From: a virus | Virus record (IMG/VR): IMGVR_UViG_3300045996_003610 | Coordinates: 1-38,735 of that record | Strand: one strand, 5' to 3' | Length of the DNA: 38,735 nt | Part shown: in pieces, positions 29,444 through 36,600 of the stretch | How positions within the stretch are numbered: the first letter of the stretch is position 1 | Layout: every line of letters starts with the position of its first letter | The notes under the pieces: generated by a model | Told to the model about the DNA's origin: nothing | Seen by the model: the letters and a program-made list of their open reading frames with translations, nothing else | The model's database searches: none | Translations under genes and position numbers: made by a program

Positions 29444-30711
29444 TCCCCCGCGTTGATCTGGCGGCCGATCTCGGCCACGTCCTCGGCGAAGTCGCTGGCC
29501 CGCTCGCAGAACAGTTTGTACTCGGACAGCTTCATGTTCATGACCATCGTCAGAGCCCGGTCGAGGGCCTCGGTGGCCTGCCGGAACTCCTCGCTCATGC
29601 CGCCGACGGCAGCGGCGGCCGGAGCCTTGGACAGGGCCGGGAGCTTGGGAGCGGGCGGCTCGATCTCGGGCAGGGCGGCGGGCTCGGGCTCGAAATCGGG
29701 CTCGAAGCTGACCGACCCCTGGCCGTGGCCGGCCGGCAGATCGAACTCCGACCCGGCGTCGAAATCGGCGTCAAGGCTGCTGCCGGAGATACCGGCCAGT
29801 TCCCGCATCCGGTTCAGGCCGGGGATCCCCGTCATGCCCATAACGGTCTCAGTGACCGGCTTCTTCTGTCTCATCGTGTCCTTGCCTTTGCTTGACTTGC
29901 TTTCCAGAACGGCCGCGTAGCGGTCGGGTGTCGCCGCGGGGGTGCGGCCCGGCCGGACCTCGATCTCGAAGTCCGCGATGTCGTATTTAGACTGTTCCTT
30001 GAAGTGCTTGGTCGCCCGCCGGGTGGCCGTCTGGGCGTCGCTCTCGCGGACCGCGACGACTTGCTCGGGGTCGCGGCGGTGGCGGTCGGTGTAGACCACC
30101 TCGTACCAGCGGCTGGCCGGTTCGGCCTCGCGGAGATCCTCGGGATTGCCGATCCAGTCGGCGAACAGCCCGTTCTGGACCATCCGGCTGACCGGCGTGT
30201 GGGCGGCTTCCCGGAGGTAGTGGGCGATGCCGACCGCCAGCAGGGCCGTGCGGTTTTCCCGGAGATCGAGGTGGAAGGTGCCGTTGGGGTCGAACTGGTA
30301 CCGCACCGCGAGGGTGTCGAGGTGGTCGATGAAGCCCTCGCACAGGTCGCGGCGGATCGCCACGCTGTGGGTGAAGCCCTGGCGGCTCAGCCGGTCGCGG
30401 TCGGCGGTGCGGCTCTCGCGGATCGGGACGATTCGGGACTCGGTGGTGTCGGTGCGGCGGTTCTGGTTGGCCTTCTTGACCAGTTGGAGCAGCGTGCCGT
30501 CATCCTCGGCGTCGAGGGCGGCGACGAGGCTCAGGTAGTCGCCGCTGCCGAGGAACTTGATCACCCGCTCGGCGGCCCGCCGGAACGCGACGTAGCGGGG
30601 ATGGTTCTCAAGGGTCTTGGGATCGGTCGGGATCTTGGCCTGACCCATCAGAAAGGAGGTCAGGTTGTTGCCGACGGCGGCCGAGTCGTTCTGGGTGTCC
30701 TGATCGGGCAT
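29440..30711 (-). CDS. hypothetical protein, 423 residues
   Basis: Residues 1-200 are a helical, charged domain (A-F-R-R-A-A-E-R-V-I-K-F-L-G-S-G-D-Y, L-D-T-L-A-V-R-Y-Q-F-D-P-N-G-T-F-H-L-D). Residues 200-255 form an alpha/beta unit (W-Y-E-V-V-Y-T-D-R, A-T-K-H-F-K-E-Q-S-K-Y-D-I-A-D-F-E-I-E-V-R-P-G) that looks like a small ferredoxin-like domain. A linker with N-R-M-R-E-L-A-G-I-S-G, an acidic P/E/A stretch and a C-terminal helix complete it. No known family. Coupled to its downstream neighbour by ATGA. Its position suggests a virion or injected protein. Confidence 0.58.
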   Translation of the reverse strand: MPDQDTQNDSAAVGNNLTSFLMGQAKIPTDPKTLENHPRYVAFRRAAERVIKFLGSGDYLSLVAALDAEDDGTLLQLVKKANQNRRTDTTESRIVPIRESRTADRDRLSRQGFTHSVAIRRDLCEGFIDHLDTLAVRYQFDPNGTFHLDLRENRTALLAVGIAHYLREAAHTPVSRMVQNGLFADWIGNPEDLREAEPASRWYEVVYTDRHRRDPEQVVAVRESDAQTATRRATKHFKEQSKYDIADFEIEVRPGRTPAATPDRYAAVLESKSSKGKDTMRQKKPVTETVMGMTGIPGLNRMRELAGISGSSLDADFDAGSEFDLPAGHGQGSVSFEPDFEPEPAALPEIEPPAPKLPALSKAPAAAAVGGMSEEFRQATEALDRALTMVMNMKLSEYKLFCERASDFAEDVAEIGRQINAGE

Positions 30712-30714
30712 GGT

Positions 30715-31032
30715 TTAGGCACTTCCCTTGGCATGGTTGGTCCGTTGCACCCGCAGGCTCAGCGGATTGTCCGATCCCCCGGATCCGGTTCTGACTGGCT
30801 TGCGGGCGGCGGTCTCGCCGGCCACCCGGTCGGCCGTGACGGCCTTGACCCGCTTGGCGACGAAGCGTCGTTTCGGGGTGATGCCGCGGCGGTTCTCGCC
30901 ATCGACCTCGCCGGGCTCGCGGTGGTAGGAGCGGACGATCCGGGTGCCCCGGCGGGCAAAGGAAATGTGGACCGCCTCCCTCAGGGCAGCGGTGGCGGTC
31001 GGGTCGGTTTCGAACAGTTCGCGTAGAAACAT
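30715..31032 (-). CDS. basic hypothetical protein with capsid-targeting-like N-terminus
   Basis: A 105-residue protein, strongly basic after residue 20. It starts M-F-L-R-E-L-F-E-T-D, close in pattern to the start of T4 Alt (M-E-L-I-T-E-L-F-D-E-D), with L-F-E as a possible prohead-protease site. The rest is rich in R and K (K-R-R-F-V-A-K-R-V-K-A-V-T-A-D-R-V), so it may bind DNA inside the head. GGGGGA precedes the ATG at 31032; the upstream in-frame ATG lies beyond the promoter box. The TATAAATA box is 22 bases upstream. Four bases separate it from the next gene. Confidence 0.6.
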   Translation of the reverse strand: MFLRELFETDPTATAALREAVHISFARRGTRIVRSYHREPGEVDGENRRGITPKRRFVAKRVKAVTADRVAGETAARKPVRTGSGGSDNPLSLRVQRTNHAKGSA

Positions 31033-31054
31033 GGTTTTCCCCCGTAAGTGCGTG

Positions 31055-31062
31055 TATTTATA
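31055..31062 (-). promoter_or_regulatory. late promoter TATAAATA
   Basis: An exact T4 late-promoter consensus on the minus strand, 22 bases upstream of the start at 31032. It is embedded in an inverted repeat, CCCCGTA (31040-31046) / TACGGGG (31061-31067). It sits after a strong terminator, so it opens a new transcription unit. Confidence 0.65.
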
Positions 31063-31104
31063 CGGGGCAAACAATGATTTGAGTTTTCCTGGGATCCGGA
31101 AACA

Positions 31105-31131
31105 ACAACGGCCCCGCGAGGGGGCCGTTGT
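31105..31131 (-). terminator. strong intrinsic-type terminator hairpin
   Basis: A perfect 11-pair inverted repeat ACAACGGCCCC/GGGGCCGTTGT with a five-base loop, 26 bases after the stop of the 31157 gene. On the minus strand the stem is followed by TGTTTCC, a short T-rich tail. It separates a probable abundant virion gene from the next late unit. Confidence 0.7.
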
Positions 31132-31156
31132 CCAAGTATCCGCCGGAAACCGGAGA

Positions 31157-31675
31157 TTACTTCTTCAGCGAGGTCTCGACGGCCACGGCAACGTTGTTGC
31201 CGGTGGTGGTGCCCAGCGAGTACTCGAAGCCTTCCAGGCCGTCCAGAGCAACGCACAGGTCCTCGGCGTCCCACACCTGGGTGTGCTCGACCGCGAAACG
31301 GAAGGTGTAGACCGGGCCATCGACGGCGGCCGGCAGGTCGAGCACCGGAGCGGTCTCGGTGGTGACGGTCACGTCGCCGACGATGATCGGCTGGGCACGC
31401 AGGCTGATCGTCTGGATCAGGGTGTCGAACCGACGCTGTGACGCACGGGCCAGATTGTAGGCGGCGGCGTTGGCGTAGGTCACGCCCGCGATGGTGGCCG
31501 GGAAGCTCGGCTGGTCGATGTAGACATCGGTGCCGGCGGTGTGGGCCTTGTCGTCATTCAGGTCGTTGGCCAGACCGGTCGGACGGATATCCTGGTTGGT
31601 GCGGACCGTGAAGAAGTCCATCTTGCCGGTCAGGAACTCGCCGGGGAAAACATGGCCATGAACGCGTTCAGTCAT
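31157..31675 (-). CDS. probable abundant virion structural protein
   Basis: A 172-residue protein rich in T, V, A and D and strand-forming segments (M-D-F-F-T-V-R-T-N, Y-T-F-R-F-A-V-E-H, V-A-V-A-V-E-T-S-L-K-K), with one helix (A-S-Q-R-R-F-D-T-L-I-Q-T-I-S-L-R-A-Q-P). No signal or membrane segment. It forms its own unit: a late-promoter-like box upstream, GAGG before the ATG, and a strong terminator after the stop, as is common for capsid decoration, fibre or tail-tube genes made in high amounts. Its length is close to that of T4 tail tube gp19 (163), but I see no specific match, so only a structural role is proposed. Confidence 0.6.
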   Translation of the reverse strand: MTERVHGHVFPGEFLTGKMDFFTVRTNQDIRPTGLANDLNDDKAHTAGTDVYIDQPSFPATIAGVTYANAAAYNLARASQRRFDTLIQTISLRAQPIIVGDVTVTTETAPVLDLPAAVDGPVYTFRFAVEHTQVWDAEDLCVALDGLEGFEYSLGTTTGNNVAVAVETSLKK

Positions 31676-31736
31676 TTTAAAAGTCCTCTGATTTCTGGTG
31701 CGAACCGTGGAGCGTTCGGTGCAACTCTCACAATTC

Positions 31737-31743
31737 TATTTAT
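31737..31743 (-). promoter_or_regulatory. late-promoter-like box ATAAATA
   Basis: GATAAATA on the minus strand, 61 bases before the start at 31675, in an AT-rich stretch that stands out from the GC-rich surroundings. Confidence 0.55.
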
Positions 31744-31801
31744 CCTGGATAGATGATACTTCGGCCCATCGGCAATATTCTCGGGCGAATTTCTTTGATT
31801 T

Positions 31802-33208
31802 TCAGTGCGAGGCCCGGACTGCGACCGAAAACCCGCCGCCGAACAGCCGCCGGATGCCGTCATGACGGGCGACCCAGTTGACCACCGGCTCGTGGGTCTC
31901 GACCAGCAGGGTGGTGCCGTTGAGGATCACCCGGCCCTCGCGGATCTCGATCTCGGTGCCGTCGATGCCGTGCCGGGCGACCACGCTGGCGTGATCGGAG
32001 GCGGCGGCCGGCCAGACATGGAGATCCCGGTCGAGCAGGCCGTGGAGCCGGCCCTGGCTTTCGCCGAGCAGGCGGGCGAAGGTCTCGCGGTCGGGGTTGC
32101 GGCAGACCCAGTGGGGCTGGACCGCGATCATCTCGTTGGCCTTGGCCCGCCGGACCACCGGCTGCTTGGCCAGTTTGGTTTTCTTCTTTTTCTTGGGCGT
32201 GTAGTACGGGTACTCGCCCTCGAAATCCGACAGCGGGGCGAAACCGCCGGTGGCCCCGGCGACGCAGCCGGCCGAAGTGGTCTCGGTGAGGCTCCGCCGC
32301 AGGGAGGCGATCTCCTCCTCCAGGGCCTGGAGGGTGCCGGTCGCCCGGTGGACGGCGGCGTTGGTTTCCAGGCAGCGGCGGTGCTCGGCGGCTTTCCGCT
32401 TCAGCAGAGCCTGACGCTCGGCGATGCTGTAGCCCTCCCAGATGTCCTCGGCCTGGGCGGCGTGCTCGTCGGCCAGCTTCTGGTTCGCCGCGTGATTGTC
32501 CAGCATCTCGGCGTCGGCGTCGCCGTCGTCGCGAGCCATCTTGATCTCGAAGTACATCACCGGGTCATGGTAGTGCTCGGCGGTGAAGGCCCGGATGACA
32601 TCGACGCTCAGGATCTCCAGGTCGGCCGCCACTTCGTCGATCAGCATCTGGATCATGGCACTGTAGGGACCCAGGATCGCGTCCTTGCCCGACAGCTTGC
32701 TCTTCATCCGGCTCAGCAGCAGCGAGGCCGCCCGGTCGAGCTTCTGTTCGGTGCCGTTCTGCTCGCTCGGCTTGTCGTCATCGCCGGTCGGCACGCCGTA
32801 GGCGTCCATCACCGCGTCCTGGTACGACGGGGCTCCGGCTCCGGGTTCCAGCGGCTGGACCTTGGCAGCCGGCGACTTGGCCGGCGGGGTCGCTGCCGGC
32901 TCGGACTCCGGGGCGGCCTCGGGCTTCGGCTTCGGCTCGGGCTTCCGCTCGGGCTTCGCCTCCGGTTTTGACGCGGGCTGTGTCTCCGGGGCGGCGGCCG
33001 GACGGTCCGCCTTGGCGGCCCTGGCGGCGAACGGGTTGGGCCGGGACGCCTTGGGCTCGGCCGGCTTTTCCGGGGCGGTGTCCGTCGGCTCGTCCGGTTC
33101 GGGTTCCGGCTCGGCCGCTTTGACGGCGAACGGGTTGGGCTTCCGCACCGGCTTGGCCTGGGGTTCGTCCTCCTGCTCATGCAGGGGGCGGCGGGGTTTC
33201 TGGATCAT
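31802..33208 (-). CDS. hypothetical protein with duplicated N-P-F-A motif
   Basis: A 468-residue protein. The first 150 residues are a P/A/E/K-rich disordered region with two copies of K/R-P-N-P-F-A-x-x-A-A (near 24 and 57), which look like short binding motifs. A helical region (160-300) includes E-Q-K-L-D-R-A-A-S-L-L-L-S-R-M and a coiled coil; then a lysine run (K-K-K-K-K-T-K) and a C-terminal domain (375-468) with W-V-C-R-N-P-D-R-E and strand-rich I-E-I-R-E-G-R-V-I-L-N-G-T-T-L-L-V-E. No family recognised. ATG 33208 is preferred over 33214, which touches the GGAG. Confidence 0.57.
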   Translation of the reverse strand: MIQKPRRPLHEQEDEPQAKPVRKPNPFAVKAAEPEPEPDEPTDTAPEKPAEPKASRPNPFAARAAKADRPAAAPETQPASKPEAKPERKPEPKPKPEAAPESEPAATPPAKSPAAKVQPLEPGAGAPSYQDAVMDAYGVPTGDDDKPSEQNGTEQKLDRAASLLLSRMKSKLSGKDAILGPYSAMIQMLIDEVAADLEILSVDVIRAFTAEHYHDPVMYFEIKMARDDGDADAEMLDNHAANQKLADEHAAQAEDIWEGYSIAERQALLKRKAAEHRRCLETNAAVHRATGTLQALEEEIASLRRSLTETTSAGCVAGATGGFAPLSDFEGEYPYYTPKKKKKTKLAKQPVVRRAKANEMIAVQPHWVCRNPDRETFARLLGESQGRLHGLLDRDLHVWPAAASDHASVVARHGIDGTEIEIREGRVILNGTTLLVETHEPVVNWVARHDGIRRLFGGGFSVAVRASH

Positions 33209-33210
33209 GG

Positions 33211-33987
33211 TCATCTCCGTAGGGCTTTGGATGCCGCATGCCCGGCTGCCACACCGATCCCGAGGGCGGCCAGCTTGGCCAGGATGCCGGGCTTATCGCC
33301 TTTTGCGGGCGTGTCGCCTTTTTCGGTTTCCGGATTGCGGATGGTGCTGCCTTTGAGTTCGAGCTTGTCCCGCTTGGCGAGCTTTTCGAGATACGGCAGC
33401 AGTTCCGACTTGGGAGCCCGCCTGCGGAACGCCATCAGGAGGCGGGTCATGACCAGTTGCTGCTCGGTCCGGGTCGAGTCCTCGCCCCAGTGGATGATCA
33501 GCCGCCGCATCGCCCGGAAGCTGCCGTCGGCGATCCGCAGATCGTCCTGGAGGGCCAGCAGGAAGCGGCGGTCGGCGGCCGGATTGTTCTGGTTGCGGGC
33601 GATCCGGGCCAGCCAGCGGTAAAGTTCGACCTCATCCAGCGTCAGGCTCTCGACAAATGCCGCGTTGGACTTGTTCTTCTTCAGGTCGGCGATGTCGCCG
33701 GACAGGATCTGGTGAATGAGAACATGCAGGTCGGTCGCATTGAAGCGGAACCGGGTGAAGTTGCCGTGCTTGACCGTGCCCCGGACATAGGCCACCGCGA
33801 CGTGCATCATGTCGAAGTCGCTGCGGAGGATCTGGAGGGCCAGGATGTAGAGAAACAGCAGGTCGCTGACCTCCCTGGCCGTGTAGACCCGCAGGCGGTG
33901 CCGGCTCGGGAACAGCCGGCTCTCGCACAGATCCCGGATCAGGCTGTCGCCGCCGGGACCCGGCGTGTCTTCGGTGTTCTGGGTCAC
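33211..33987 (-). CDS. helical hypothetical protein, 258 residues
   Basis: Mostly helical, with Y-T-A-R-E-V-S-D-L-L-F-L-Y-I-L-A-L-Q-I near the N-terminus, a D-L-H-V-L-I-H-Q-I-L-S-G-D segment, R-W-L-A-R-I-A-R-N-Q-N and a basic region (R-R-R-A-P-K-S-E). The last 22 residues (I-L-A-K-L-A-A-L-G-I-G-V-A-A-G-H-A-A) are hydrophobic and glycine-rich and could insert into a membrane or pack in the virion. No family recognised. Stop/start overlap with the downstream gene shows coupling. Confidence 0.57.
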   Translation of the reverse strand: MTQNTEDTPGPGGDSLIRDLCESRLFPSRHRLRVYTAREVSDLLFLYILALQILRSDFDMMHVAVAYVRGTVKHGNFTRFRFNATDLHVLIHQILSGDIADLKKNKSNAAFVESLTLDEVELYRWLARIARNQNNPAADRRFLLALQDDLRIADGSFRAMRRLIIHWGEDSTRTEQQLVMTRLLMAFRRRAPKSELLPYLEKLAKRDKLELKGSTIRNPETEKGDTPAKGDKPGILAKLAALGIGVAAGHAASKALRR

Positions 33988-34002
33988 GGGCGGCCTCGGC
34001 GG

Positions 34003-34866
34003 TTAATCGGCGTTGTCGTTCAGGTGGCGGACGATTCGGCTGATCAGATCCGGTGACCAGCCCTCCTGGTTCAGGACCCGCTCCACGCCGGTGATCAGGG
34101 TCGGCGTCAGGGGATGCTGGCCGGTAGCGGTAGCGGTTCCGCCCCCGTTCCGCCGGGGCCGCGGCGGCGGGCCGGGAGGCGGGGTCGGGCCGGAGCCCGG
34201 CGGGGTACCGGGAGTGGGGCTAGGGGTCGGACCAGGGGTCGGGCCGGAGCCCGGCGGGGTACCGGGAGTGGGGCCTGGAGTCGGGCCTGGAGTCGGGCCT
34301 GGAGTCGGGCCTGGAGTCGGGCCTGGGCCGCCGAAGGGGGTGGGGCCGGGGGCCGGACCACCGTTGCCGAACGGCGTCGGGTTTCCGGCCGGGGAACCGC
34401 TGGACGGCGTCGGGTTCGACGGCGACGCCGAGGCTCCGCCGGGGGGCGGCACCGGATGACCGGCCTTCTTGAACGACTGGGCGTGGTACACCTCGTCCGC
34501 GACTTGTCGGACTTCCCAGTCGCCGACGCTGCGGACGGGGCGGGGGAAGACGTGGGCCACGATGGCGTCGATCTCCGCGGCCGAGAGCGTGCTGCCGCCG
34601 ATCTGGATGAAGTGCTTGAGATCGTCCGTGGTGCCGCGGCGGCGGAACTTGGCTTTATAGAACTTCCAGCCCTCGACGGCGTCCTTGCGTTGCTTGCGGC
34701 CCTCTTTCCAGCCGCGATAGGACGAGCGAATGCCCCCGAACAGTTCGTCGAGGCGTTCGGCCTCGACCTCGGCCGGGGTCTCAAGCAGCTTGCCCAGCCG
34801 CGAGGCTTCGACCTCGGCCGGAGTCTCAAGCAGAGTTAACATGCGTCTCATTTCTGTGCTGGACAT
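34003..34866 (-). CDS. P-T-P-G repeat protein with duplicated N-terminal segment
   Basis: A 287-residue protein. It begins with M-L-T-L-L-E-T-P-A-E-V-E-A and then repeats L-L-E-T-P-A-E-V-E-A, a 15-residue tandem copy. L-L-E-T resembles the cut sites of T4 head proteins. Residues 45-130 are a basic alpha/beta domain (W-K-E-G-R-K-Q-R-K-D-A-V-E-G-W). Residues 140-245 are a low-complexity P/G/T linker with P-T-P-G units. A short helical domain (S-P-D-L-I-S-R-I-V-R-H-L) ends the protein. GGGAG supports ATG 34866; ATG 34842 is an alternative that would start exactly at the targeting-like motif. The linker is prone to copy-number change. Confidence 0.6.
   Translation of the reverse strand: MSSTEMRRMLTLLETPAEVEASRLGKLLETPAEVEAERLDELFGGIRSSYRGWKEGRKQRKDAVEGWKFYKAKFRRRGTTDDLKHFIQIGGSTLSAAEIDAIVAHVFPRPVRSVGDWEVRQVADEVYHAQSFKKAGHPVPPPGGASASPSNPTPSSGSPAGNPTPFGNGGPAPGPTPFGGPGPTPGPTPGPTPGPTPGPTPGTPPGSGPTPGPTPSPTPGTPPGSGPTPPPGPPPRPRRNGGGTATATGQHPLTPTLITGVERVLNQEGWSPDLISRIVRHLNDNAD
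34181..34321. repeat. tandem repeats inside the P-T-P-G linker
   Basis: An exact 40-base direct repeat at 34181-34220 and 34235-34274, followed by four exact copies of the 12-base unit CCTGGAGTCGGG (34274-34321). All keep the reading frame of the linker and code for P-T-P-G-type units. Confidence 0.85.
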
Positions 34867-35114
34867 CGGGCTTGCTCCCTGAGTTGTCGGACGGTGTTCT
34901 CGAATTTCTTGGGGTTCTGCGTCTTGACCGCCAGGAAGAAGCGTCGCACGAGCTTCTCGGAGTCCTCGTCGTCGAAGTTCTCGGTGATCAGGTGCAGGAA
35001 ATTGATCGCCGAGGCGATGACATGGTTGGCCCGTGCCTCCAGGACCGCGTGACGGTCGCGGGCCGGTACGAAGCTGTCCAGTTCGTCAATGAGACTTCTT
35101 GTGCGTTTATCCAC
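34848..35114 (-). CDS. hypothetical protein, 88 residues
   Basis: A helical, charged protein: S-L-I-D-E-L-D-S-F-V, A-R-A-N-H-V-I-A-S-A-I-N-F-L-H-L-I-T-E-N-F and L-V-R-R-F-F-L-A-V-K-T-Q-N. The start is taken as GTG 35114, which overlaps the previous stop by eight bases and has GGAAG upstream; an in-frame start at 35171 would lie well inside the previous gene. The stop overlaps the start of the 34003 gene by 19 bases. No family recognised. Confidence 0.5.
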   Translation of the reverse strand: MDKRTRSLIDELDSFVPARDRHAVLEARANHVIASAINFLHLITENFDDEDSEKLVRRFFLAVKTQNPKKFENTVRQLREQARCPAQK

Positions 35115-35730
35115 GATGGGCTTCCACTGTGATGCCGTACTGACCGAGCAGGGTCCGCAACCGCTCCGCACAGTCAGGGGCGGCGGTGCCGCGATCCTGG
35201 CCTTCGGTGAGCGACTGGGGACCCGACCACTCGGTTACCAGCACTGCCAAATCTCCGATGAGGTCGTCGAAGGGCTGCCGCGTATCCCCCGGACGCGGCC
35301 GAGGCCGGCCGTCGAGATCGGCCAAAGCCTCTCCCAACATGCCGACCAGACCGGCGACATCGAGTTCCTGTCCGCGGAAGCCGTTTCGACCGAGGATGGC
35401 GGCGATCTGCTCGGGCGTGCAATATTCCAGCCGCTCGAACAAGGGACGCGACAAGGCGACGACCTGCTGGTCATCCCCCGCCCGCAGCGACTCGTACAAT
35501 GCATCGATCACCTGGACCGTCAGCACCGCCTCGACCCGGTTGCCGAGACCTTCGTGAAGGTCGTCGGCATCGGCCCGCTGGAGGTGCTGATACAGATGCT
35601 CCGTGATCGCCGTCACCCGCCGGGCAGCCGGCAGGGGCTGGACCAGCCGCGGGCCGGTTTCCCGCCGGGGTTCGACGACGGTCATATACTGACGCATCTC
35701 GTGAATTTCTTGTCGTGTCGGTTCAGTCAT
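35107..35730 (-). CDS. hypothetical protein, 207 residues
   Basis: A helical acidic protein: M-T-E-P-T-R-Q-E-I-H-E-M-R-Q-Y-M, a stretch with V-L-T-V-Q-V-I-D-A-L-Y-E-S-L-R-A-G, C-T-P-E-Q-I-A-A-I-L-G-R-N-G-F and E-R-L-R-T-L-L-G-Q-Y-G-I. The N-terminal methionine at 35730 lies 41 bases after a CTAAATA box; an in-frame start at 35844 would run through that box and into the divergent gene, so it is rejected. First gene of a leftward run of five. Function unknown. Confidence 0.55.
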   Translation of the reverse strand: MTEPTRQEIHEMRQYMTVVEPRRETGPRLVQPLPAARRVTAITEHLYQHLQRADADDLHEGLGNRVEAVLTVQVIDALYESLRAGDDQQVVALSRPLFERLEYCTPEQIAAILGRNGFRGQELDVAGLVGMLGEALADLDGRPRPRPGDTRQPFDDLIGDLAVLVTEWSGPQSLTEGQDRGTAAPDCAERLRTLLGQYGITVEAHRG

Positions 35731-35771
35731 TTTCAGGGCCAGATACAAATCGGCGATTGTCAGTCTCGCGG

Positions 35772-35778
35772 TATTTAG
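35772..35778 (-). promoter_or_regulatory. late-promoter-like box CTAAATA (leftward)
   Basis: CTAAATA on the minus strand, 41 bases upstream of the start at 35730. It forms a divergent pair with the plus-strand box at 35797-35803, 18 bases away. Confidence 0.5.
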
Positions 35779-35796
35779 TCTTTGACTTCGTCCGAA

Positions 35797-35803
35797 ATAA
35801 ATA
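35797..35803 (+). promoter_or_regulatory. late-promoter-like box ATAAATA (rightward)
   Basis: AATAAATA on the plus strand, 34 bases upstream of the ATG at 35838. With the box at 35772-35778 it makes a compact divergent late-promoter region. Confidence 0.5.
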
Positions 35804-35837
35804 ACCGCACGCCAATTCATGGGCCTGGAGAGATCAA

Positions 35838-36539
35838 ATGACAAAAAATCGCAAGACTGTTCGCGAATTCATTGAAGTATTGGGAGAACTCTACGGTGCC
35901 CCGGCGGCCGGGCCGCGGCCCGCAGCCCCCCGAACCGGAACCGCTGCTCCGGCCGAGACCCTGCCGGCCGACAGCATCCCGCCCGAGCATCACGACCGGA
36001 TCAACTACATCCGGCTGGCCCGCGTCTTCGCCGACACCACCCAGGAGGAGAGTCAGGTCGCCATCGGGATCCGGCGGTTCCTGATGGATCAGCACCTGAC
36101 CCTGGAGATGAAGGATCTTCTGCTCGGCCAGTTCCGCAAGCTGCTGATGGCGGCCCAGAACGACCGCTCGGTGATGATCCGCCTGGAGCAGATCCTCCAC
36201 CCGACCAAGCGGCGGGGCATGATGCCGCAGCAGACCAACGAATCGGCCGGGATCGCGATGGCCTCGCTTGGGTCGCGGCTGGCCCGGATCCTGATGCCGA
36301 AGAACGCCAACGCGGCGAAACTGGCCCTGGACGGCCTCAAATCCGGCGAGCGGCTGCCGCTGGCCCGGATCCAGACCCTGATGGGCCTGATGGGCTCCCT
36401 GATCGAGGTCATCGAGCAGCACCCGGATCTGCTCGACACCCTCCAGGCCAAGGTGCGGGCCACGACCCCGGCCGTGACGCCGGTGGCCGGCACCCCGCCC
36501 GCGGCCGGCACACCGGGCGGCACCCCCGACGCGGCCTGA
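35838..36539 (+). CDS. hypothetical protein, probable late virion gene
   Basis: A 233-residue protein. After a short helix (T-V-R-E-F-I-E-V-L-G-E-L-Y) comes an A/P-rich linker (20-45), then a long helical domain (50-200) with Y-I-R-L-A-R-V-F-A-D-T-T-Q-E-E, Q-F-R-K-L-L-M-A-A-Q-N-D-R, a basic T-K-R-R-G-M-M-P patch and L-M-G-L-M-G-S-L-I-E-V-I-E-Q-H, and an A/T/P tail. The first 15 residues resemble the targeting-like N-termini of nearby genes (V-L-G-E). It is the only rightward gene in the last 21 kb and forms its own unit with late box and terminator. No family recognised. Confidence 0.6.
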   Translation: MTKNRKTVREFIEVLGELYGAPAAGPRPAAPRTGTAAPAETLPADSIPPEHHDRINYIRLARVFADTTQEESQVAIGIRRFLMDQHLTLEMKDLLLGQFRKLLMAAQNDRSVMIRLEQILHPTKRRGMMPQQTNESAGIAMASLGSRLARILMPKNANAAKLALDGLKSGERLPLARIQTLMGLMGSLIEVIEQHPDLLDTLQAKVRATTPAVTPVAGTPPAAGTPGGTPDAA

Positions 36540-36558
36540 CAGCCATCCCGTCCGGAAC

Positions 36559-36588
36559 AGCCGCCCCGAGCCAGGGGCGGCTTTTTTT
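36559..36588 (+). terminator. intrinsic terminator
   Basis: AGCCGCCCC (36559-36567) pairs with GGGGCGGCT (36574-36582) around a six-base loop, followed by a run of T. It lies about 20 bases after the stop of the 35838 gene and before the convergent helicase stop at 36601. Confidence 0.85.
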
Positions 36589-36600
36589 CATGTCCGCTCC

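Noticed and set aside
29984-29990. Late-promoter-like CTAAATA inside the 423-residue gene
   Set aside because: It is within codons for S-K-Y and no gene start lies at a fitting distance; treated as a chance match. A similar TAAATA at about 24060 is also inside a gene.
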